A stretch of DNA of 8,994 nt. Source: Bacillota bacterium. GTDB lineage: Bacteria > Bacillota > Dethiobacteria > DTU022. The first letter of the stretch is position 1. Each line of letters opens with the position of its first letter. Under the pieces are notes generated by a model. The model was not told where the DNA came from, made no database searches, and worked only from the letters and a program-made list of their open reading frames with translations. Below, piece by piece: positions 5,103 to 8,994 of this stretch. The translations under genes were made by a program, and so were the position numbers. The stretch is taken from the NCBI GenBank assembly GCA_012727685.1, contig JAAYGO010000196.1:1-8994 (forward strand), given 5' to 3'.

Positions 5103-5696
5103 TTAAGGGCTGACCCCGTCGCATTCGAGATCCTTAAAGAGGCGAACCACCTCCTGGCGCAGCAGCTCCGCGATTGTTTCTTTTTTTAAGCGTGCACCCA
5201 GCACTTTTGCCAGCTCCGTGTAGTACCAATACTGCTTTTCTTTCGGAGCATTAAAGCGGCGCCACAGATCAGCCCCTTCCTTTGCATAATCAGCAGCCAT
5301 GGCGCGCACGTTTTGCAGTTTGTCGGCACAGGTAACAATGCACACTTCATAGGGGGCTGTTTGCAGATAGCTTAGCGTATGCTTTTTTCTTTCTTCCCAG
5401 GGCAGTGACTTGTCGGGCTCGGAGCAGCCGCGGACCAGCTCGGCGACCGGGTCTCCGAAAACCCTGCGGATCTCTTCTTCCGTGAGATCGGTATCTTCCA
5501 GCGTATCGTGGAGCAGCCCGGCTATCACCAGATGCTCCGGGTAGCCATGCTTCATCAAAAGCATTCCCACAGACAGCGGGTGGACGATATAGGGTTGGTC
5601 GGTCCCTTTGCGTTTTTGGTTTGCATGGGCTTGAACGGCCATTTCAATGGCCTTTTCTACCAGCCATACGCCATCTCCAGGCGGATTCCTTGTCAT
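5103..5696 (-). CDS. Small alarmone hydrolase, MESH1/SpoT-hydrolase type (HD domain)
   Basis: 197 residues, ATG at 5696, 7 nt after AAGGGGG. The protein is a single HD hydrolase domain like the N-terminus of RelA/SpoT and like MESH1 (about 180 residues), with no synthetase domain. Expected residues are all present: Arg29 in QKRKGT, metal-binding His39 (YIVHP), His63-Asp64 and Asp125 (CADKLQN), catalytic Glu67-Asp68 in HDTLEDT, and Asn129. LWRRFNA and QYWYY near 144-159 also fit the family. The predicted reaction is Mn2+-dependent removal of the 3' diphosphate from (p)ppGpp; the human member also acts on NADPH. In bacteria such hydrolases can be housekeeping or antitoxins of small alarmone synthetase toxins, but no synthetase lies nearby. 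Its start overlaps the stop of a 30-codon ORF (ATGA). The enzyme class is firm; its role here is open. Confidence 0.9.
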   Translation of the reverse strand: MTRNPPGDGVWLVEKAIEMAVQAHANQKRKGTDQPYIVHPLSVGMLLMKHGYPEHLVIAGLLHDTLEDTDLTEEEIRRVFGDPVAELVRGCSEPDKSLPWEERKKHTLSYLQTAPYEVCIVTCADKLQNVRAMAADYAKEGADLWRRFNAPKEKQYWYYTELAKVLGARLKKETIAELLRQEVVRLFKDLECDGVSP

Positions 5697-5785
5697 GATT
5701 GAGCCCCCTTAAAATCATGGACATCCTCTGTATAAGCACCGCTTGGATTATGGTTTAGATATTTGCGGATTAACCGGGCTATCAT
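5693..5785 (-). CDS. 30-residue small gene coupled to the alarmone hydrolase
   Basis: ATG at 5785 preceded by a perfect AGGAGG at 7 nt, the best ribosome site in the window. The frame encodes MIARLIRKYLNHNPSG, then AYTEDVHDFKGAQS, and its TGA overlaps the hydrolase ATG (ATGA), so translation is very likely coupled. The first ten residues could form a basic amphipathic helix; the rest is polar. The hydrolase ribosome site lies inside this ORF. It may be a leader peptide controlling hydrolase translation or a small partner protein. I do not recognise it. Translation is likely from the signals; function is unknown. Confidence 0.6.
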   Translation of the reverse strand: MIARLIRKYLNHNPSGAYTEDVHDFKGAQS

Positions 5786-5866
5786 TTAGAATCCTCCTAT
5801 CTGGTTTTTTGCATATTGCCCTTACTGAAAATCATTTCTCCGGGCGGCTAGCTGTTGCTTAAACGC

Positions 5867-7984
5867 TCATGTGCATCTAGAATCTTTGCCGCGGTATTCT
5901 TCGCGGTCAACCAGGCCGGCGATTTCGTTAAGGTAAGGTGATTCTTTGCCGGCGGTGGTGAGCAGGAAGAGGTTTTCGGCGGCACGGGTCATGGCCACGT
6001 AGAGCAAGGTGCGGAAGCGCTCGAAATCGAGCTGGGCTTCTTCTGGGTCCAGGCCGGGGCGGTTGAAATAGCGGGGAAGCAGCCCGCGCCGCACCGCGGT
6101 CACGAAGACCACCGGGAACTCGATTCCCTTGGAGGAATGAATGGTCATCACCTTGACCTTCTCCTCCAGGATGTTGAAGGCCTCATCCCTATGAAACAGG
6201 TTGGGGATGCCGCGCCTGGTGAATTCATCGCAGTACTGCCGGCAAATATCATTGGTAGGGCAGAGAACGGCAAAGTCAGAAAGGCGGAAATGTCCCCCGC
6301 CGGCAAGGTCCAGTATTTCTTCACAAACGAAGCGCACCTCCCGCTCCTCGAGGTCGCAAATCACCAGCCGGGGGCGGGCCCCGATGCGGTGGGACCAGCT
6401 GGGTTCAATGAATTCACGCTCCTGGGTGAGAAGGCTGTTGTGCTCAAGCAGGCGGGTTGCCGCGGCAGCCACCTGCCTGGTATTGCGGAAGTTTTTGCGC
6501 AATATGGAGGTACGGCCGCGTGCTTCAATGCCCGCGTCTTTCCAGGAGAATCCCCGGTTGTAGATGGTCTGGGAGGCGTCGGCCATGACCATGTAGCTGC
6601 GGTGGGAGCGGGGATCACCGCCCTTGATCAGCTCCCTGGTCAGGCGCAGTTGCACCGGGGTCAGGTCCTGCCCCTCGTCCAGGATGACGTCATCGTAGGG
6701 ATCGTCAAGGGGGTTTTCGGTGATCTTCTGCAGACCCACCAGGGGGAGATCGCTCCAATCACAGAGGCCAGCCTCCCGGAGCAGCTGCTGGTAGGCGGTG
6801 TAAACAGCCCAGACTGCCCGGCGGTATTGCGGCGGCAGGGGCGTGTTCCGCCCGAAGCGGCGCACCTGCAGGTAGTGCTCCAAGCTGTCGATGCCGTTTC
6901 CCTTGATCACCTGCTGGATCTCGGTGAGGTAAAAATCCATGCCCAGGGCGGGGATGGCTGTATCGGATGTCTGCTTCGCCTGCCGGAGCGCTTCTTTCAA
7001 AATCTCCTTCTGCCGGGGAGCTTCGGCAATATTGAATTCAATCCCGTGCGCCTGCCGCAGGTATTTGACCAGCCAGTTGAAAAATGTGTTTACTTCCAGG
7101 TTTTCCGGCAGGGGGCCGATCAGCTCTTCGATCAGGGTCTTGTTGACGCCATTCAGGGTCCTGGTATATGTCAGCAAGAGAACCTTACGGCCCGCGGCGG
7201 CCCGCTCGATGGCCCGGTAAATGCCCACGGTGGTCTTCCCTGAACCGGCACAGCCGCGCAGGACCAGGGCGCCGGTGTGCCGGGATTTTACGTAGCGATC
7301 CTGCTCCGGATCGAGGTTCAGCATCAGCCTTTTCAAGCTGCCCTGGCAATAGCCCCGCAGGCGATCCAGGGTGGTGCGGAAGAGAAGGTTGTCAGGGTTG
7401 TAGATGACATGCTCCAGCTCGCAATCCGTGGCCAGATCCAGCATCCAGTGGAGGCTCTGTTCGGGCAGGCCTTCAATCTGCTCCAGTTCCTCAAGACGGC
7501 GGGTTCTTTGCACTTTTCTCACCAGGTGGGAGGGGATGCCCAGGATGCGCAGGTGCGTGGCCGGGAAATACCGAAAGGGGTTGTCCGCTTCTGCTTCGGG
7601 CATTTGCTCGATGGCAAGATTGCCTTCCGTGCCGGCGGCGGTCTCTGTTTCTGCTTCTGCTTCCTCTGGTTCATCGATTTCCAGGCGGCTGAAGGCGGTC
7701 TGCGGCGAGAAAACCCGCCGGTGCACCCGGTCTATGATGCGGTGATCCCCCAGTTTCCAGAGGCGGAGCACATTGTTATCTCCCCAGTCATAGATGATCC
7801 GCCAATCCTGGTTCACGTAGCATTCCCATTTGTCTACAGTGCTCCTGATCCTGTGGGCCTGCAGCCCCGGATGCCACGGATCCAGCCTGAGCCTCTGGAT
7901 CGTGTCCATGGCCTGGTTCCTGATTGCCTCCGGACAGCAATCCAAGGCAGCCTTGAATTCATCGGAAAGCAACAGTTCTAACAA
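5867..7984 (-). CDS. UvrD-type superfamily 1 DNA helicase with N-terminal RelE/ParE-like domain
   Basis: 705 residues from the TTG at 7984, 9 nt after GGAGG; this start falls right at the beginning of the RelE-like fold. An in-frame TTG at 8104 with AAAGGG would add 40 unrelated residues and is less likely. Residues 1-90 resemble RelE/ParE-type toxins: LSDEFKAAL, LDPWHPGLQAHRI, WECYVNQDWRIIYDW and LRLWKLGDH. An acidic Glu-rich linker (about 102-121) follows. The helicase motifs are complete: Walker A GCAGSGKTT (244-252), DEGQD (436-440), MADASQTIY (467-475), LRKNFRN (495-501), MTIHSSKGIEFPVVFV (613-628) and LYVAMTRA (661-668). It should be an ATP-driven 3'-5' translocase. The RelE-like part may be a nucleic-acid-binding module rather than an active ribonuclease; this fusion recurs in bacteria. 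The region is distinctly GC-rich compared with the JetD-like operon. Confidence 0.88.
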   Translation of the reverse strand: MLELLLSDEFKAALDCCPEAIRNQAMDTIQRLRLDPWHPGLQAHRIRSTVDKWECYVNQDWRIIYDWGDNNVLRLWKLGDHRIIDRVHRRVFSPQTAFSRLEIDEPEEAEAETETAAGTEGNLAIEQMPEAEADNPFRYFPATHLRILGIPSHLVRKVQRTRRLEELEQIEGLPEQSLHWMLDLATDCELEHVIYNPDNLLFRTTLDRLRGYCQGSLKRLMLNLDPEQDRYVKSRHTGALVLRGCAGSGKTTVGIYRAIERAAAGRKVLLLTYTRTLNGVNKTLIEELIGPLPENLEVNTFFNWLVKYLRQAHGIEFNIAEAPRQKEILKEALRQAKQTSDTAIPALGMDFYLTEIQQVIKGNGIDSLEHYLQVRRFGRNTPLPPQYRRAVWAVYTAYQQLLREAGLCDWSDLPLVGLQKITENPLDDPYDDVILDEGQDLTPVQLRLTRELIKGGDPRSHRSYMVMADASQTIYNRGFSWKDAGIEARGRTSILRKNFRNTRQVAAAATRLLEHNSLLTQEREFIEPSWSHRIGARPRLVICDLEEREVRFVCEEILDLAGGGHFRLSDFAVLCPTNDICRQYCDEFTRRGIPNLFHRDEAFNILEEKVKVMTIHSSKGIEFPVVFVTAVRRGLLPRYFNRPGLDPEEAQLDFERFRTLLYVAMTRAAENLFLLTTAGKESPYLNEIAGLVDREEYRGKDSRCT

Positions 7985-7993
7985 GAGGGCCGT

Positions 7994-7998
7994 CCTCC
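7994..7998 (-). promoter_or_regulatory. Ribosome binding site supporting the internal TTG start of the helicase
   Basis: GGAGG (within GGGAGG) on the minus strand, 9 nt upstream of the TTG at 7984. It lies inside the longer open frame that starts at 8104 and favours the shorter protein. Confidence 0.55.
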
Positions 7999-8125
7999 CG
8001 CTGGGATAAATAATTAAAATATCGCTAACAAAGACTGGGGCAAATGAGTGCTGCAACGCTGGCAGGTAGAAAAGTGTGAAGTGCGGCTTCCGGTAATACT
8101 GCAAGTTTTTTCCCTTTCGGCACTA

Positions 8126-8139
8126 TTTTAGCGCTAAAA
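8126..8139. promoter_or_regulatory. Perfect 14-bp palindrome upstream of the helicase gene
   Basis: TTTTAGCGCTAAAA reads the same on both strands. On the minus strand it is further flanked by CGGC and GCCG. It sits about 140 bp before the preferred helicase start and 22 bp before the alternative one, in a gap between genes, as an operator would. No regulator gene is adjacent; a RelE-like domain in the encoded protein makes autoregulation conceivable but unproven. Confidence 0.4.
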
Positions 8140-8212
8140 GCCGGGATGGACAAGCCTGGAAGGAGGTCTCATTCTCCTCAGCATTTCGCCTTTTATCTTA
8201 GTCATTTTCCCC

Positions 8213-8650
8213 TCATTTAGTTTTACCATCTGGAAATGGCAGCAACCTTGCGGTCTTGGCCGGATCCCCTGAGCGGGATTGGCATTTCATCCTTGACCTG
8301 CTGCAGCAGCCTTTCCGGCGTGCATAGTTACTGAGAAGCTTAAACAATTCCTCCATATTCTTTTCCCAGATTTTTTCCAATTCCTCTTCCGTGTATAGCC
8401 TGGACTCGTCATAACCGGTTTCCAGGATATACTGTTCCAGGAGTTTGGCAATTCGCTCCAGCTGATCCAGGGTGAATAGTTGATTTTCGCTCCCCGCTAT
8501 ATCCCGTGCGTATCGCCTGCACATTTCCGCCACATCGGTGACGCCTTCGGCATAAAACTCGGAAATAAACTTTTCAACCGAATCGCTCACATACTGCTCC
8601 CATGCCATTTTGGGTGTCAGCTTGGCAAACCACTTCGCTCTGGACATCAT
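8213..8650 (-). CDS. Small helical protein of unknown function with probable frameshifted C-terminus
   Basis: 145 residues as read. Start ATG at 8650 or 8647; GGGAGG lies 5 or 8 nt upstream, so 8647 has the better spacing. Residues 1-108 are acidic and helical: KLTPKMAWEQYVSDSVEKF, EMCRRYARDI, LTEE-like LYTEEELEKIWEKNMEELF. From about residue 110 the sequence becomes an odd Cys/Arg/Ser-rich stretch (RRKGCCSRSRMKCQSRSG). In another frame the same DNA encodes TPERLLQQVKDEMPIPLRG, then SGQDRKVAAISRW and a TAA at 8223-8225, which is far more protein-like. This points to a one-base loss near 8320-8340 in this copy, or a sequencing error. I do not recognise the family. It lies about 230 bp upstream of the helicase start on the same strand. 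Confidence 0.65.
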   Translation of the reverse strand: MMSRAKWFAKLTPKMAWEQYVSDSVEKFISEFYAEGVTDVAEMCRRYARDIAGSENQLFTLDQLERIAKLLEQYILETGYDESRLYTEEELEKIWEKNMEELFKLLSNYARRKGCCSRSRMKCQSRSGDPAKTARLLPFPDGKTK

Positions 8651-8838
8651 TCCAGCCTCCCGGTTTTGTTTTATTCACAAGAGTAAATATCCGCGGGAGC
8701 ACGTTAATGTAAACCACTGCCGCTGTTTATGGGGACAGTGAACAGTTTAAAAGATTGGCGGCAGCACCTCTTTTGAGGACAGTCGAAACTGCAAGTTAGA
8801 AAGTTGCTGCGCCTGTATCGCTCAAGGAGTGAGAGGAG
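8651..8838. other. Intergenic region between the nucleotidyltransferase remnant and the 145-residue gene
   Basis: No convincing gene is visible. It holds the nested inverted repeat at 8717-8764, the GGGAGG ribosome site at 8656-8661 and, on the minus strand, a TTTACA that could be a -35 element for the gene at 8650 but without a good -10 partner. Confidence 0.45.
8717..8764. repeat. Nested inverted repeat upstream of the 145-residue gene
   Basis: CTGCCGC (8717-8723) pairs with GCGGCAG (8758-8764), and inside it CTGTT (8723-8727) pairs with AACAG (8741-8745), giving an interrupted stem-loop. It lies between the nucleotidyltransferase remnant and the small gene. It has no T-run typical of a terminator. 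It may be a degraded mobile repeat or a regulatory hairpin. Confidence 0.3.
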
Positions 8839-8880
8839 TTAGATACGAGGAAACATCTCGGGGGCTATCCGGTTATCCAT
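8839..8880 (-). pseudogene. Possible start of a lost HEPN partner gene, 13 codons
   Basis: An ATG at 8880 overlaps the stop of the nucleotidyltransferase (ATGGATAA), the usual arrangement of MNT-HEPN pairs. The frame reads MDNRIAPEMFPRI and then stops. HEPN proteins often open with a similar short polar stretch before an [E]W-containing helix, but no HEPN helices or the RxxxxH motif follow in any frame up to 8651. This is a suggestion from position, not from sequence similarity strong enough to stand alone. Confidence 0.25.
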
Positions 8881-8994
8881 ACAGCAGTATCCCCTCCTCT
8901 GATATTTCTCGCTCAATAGAGGGTGTTCTTTTGCGACGGTCAAATGTTTCTTTCTTGCTGACAATAATATCTACAGGCATTGTTTTTATATCAC
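8873..8994 (-). CDS. MNT-type nucleotidyltransferase, C-terminal fragment cut by the window edge
   Basis: The last 40 codons of a gene that begins outside the window. The visible part reads DIKTMPVDIIVSKKETFDRR, then KRTPSIEREISEEGILLYG before a TAA. This is the typical end of small minimal nucleotidyltransferases (MNT): the PVDIIV strand carries the third catalytic-site acidic residue, and IxREIxEEGxxLYG is the usual closing helix and strand. The GSxxRGxxxxxSDxD active-site part lies beyond the edge. In MNT/HEPN toxin-antitoxin pairs this protein AMPylates (inactivates) the HEPN ribonuclease encoded next to it. No HEPN gene follows here, although one could lie upstream, outside the window. 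Family assignment is fairly firm for such a short piece. Confidence 0.75.
   Translation of the reverse strand, partial: DIKTMPVDIIVSKKETFDRRKRTPSIEREISEEGILLYG

Noticed and set aside
6137..7243. Long open frame (368 codons) on the plus strand
   Set aside because: It lies antisense to the helicase gene, whose translation contains every helicase motif; the plus frame has no ribosome site and is a GC-rich codon shadow. The other plus-strand frames between 6201 and 7981 are the same.
8134..8205. 23-codon minus-strand frame after the 145-residue gene, with GAGGGG 4-5 nt before its ATG
   Set aside because: Very short, Arg/Pro-rich without similarity to anything I know, and its stop lies in the palindrome; ribosome site alone is not enough.
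8811..8846. GTATC...GATAC with inner CTCA...TGAG considered as a CRISPR-like or attachment repeat
   Set aside because: Arms are 4-5 bp, there is no second unit and no spacer pattern.
7985..8985. 40-residue N-terminal extension of the helicase from TTG at 8104 (region 7985-8104)
   Set aside because: The extension does not resemble the RelE-like domain, and a better ribosome site precedes the TTG at 7984; kept only as an alternative start.

Overview
The window looks like an accessory (defence-island-like) region of a moderately GC-rich Gram-positive anaerobe, probably a Firmicute of the Peptococcaceae/Thermoanaerobacterales kind. This is inferred from strong AGGAGG-type ribosome sites, frequent TTG and GTG starts and the style of the proteins; nothing in the window fixes the species. 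Almost everything reads on the minus strand, so operon order runs from high to low coordinates. Only one 159-residue orphan gene and a broken copy of its start lie on the plus strand. I see no rRNA, tRNA, CRISPR array or transposase.

Left block (1-1290, minus): a tight operon of a sulfur-binding-domain/HNH type IV restriction endonuclease (400-1290), a 78-residue protein overlapping its end, and the first 39 codons of a DUF262 (GmrSD-type) protein. That start is missed by simple ATG calling because it is a TTG behind a GGAGG. Together they suggest restriction aimed at modified DNA.

Middle block (1601-5102): a plus-strand gene of unknown function (1718-2197) faces a minus-strand cassette. The cassette is a DUF6978-like protein (4212-4703), a DUF1828/DUF1829 protein (3449-4219) and a JetD-like protein with a Toprim-type (DUF2220) C-terminus (2309-3394). 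A 42-codon ORF may be coupled to its end. JetD is normally the nuclease of the Wadjet SMC complex, but no JetA, JetB or JetC is visible here. The upstream region and first 13 codons of the plus-strand gene recur at 4881-5019 in front of a broken ORF, so directly repeated sequence brackets the cassette. This block is the best candidate for an undescribed system.

Right block (5103-8994, minus): a MESH1-like small alarmone hydrolase preceded by a coupled 30-codon ORF; a UvrD-type helicase fused to an N-terminal RelE/ParE-like domain; a small helical protein of unknown function with a probable frameshift near its C-terminus; and the C-terminal end of an MNT-type nucleotidyltransferase whose expected HEPN partner seems reduced to a few codons. 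The mixture of intact cassettes, broken copies and orphaned toxin-antitoxin parts fits a region with high gene turnover.
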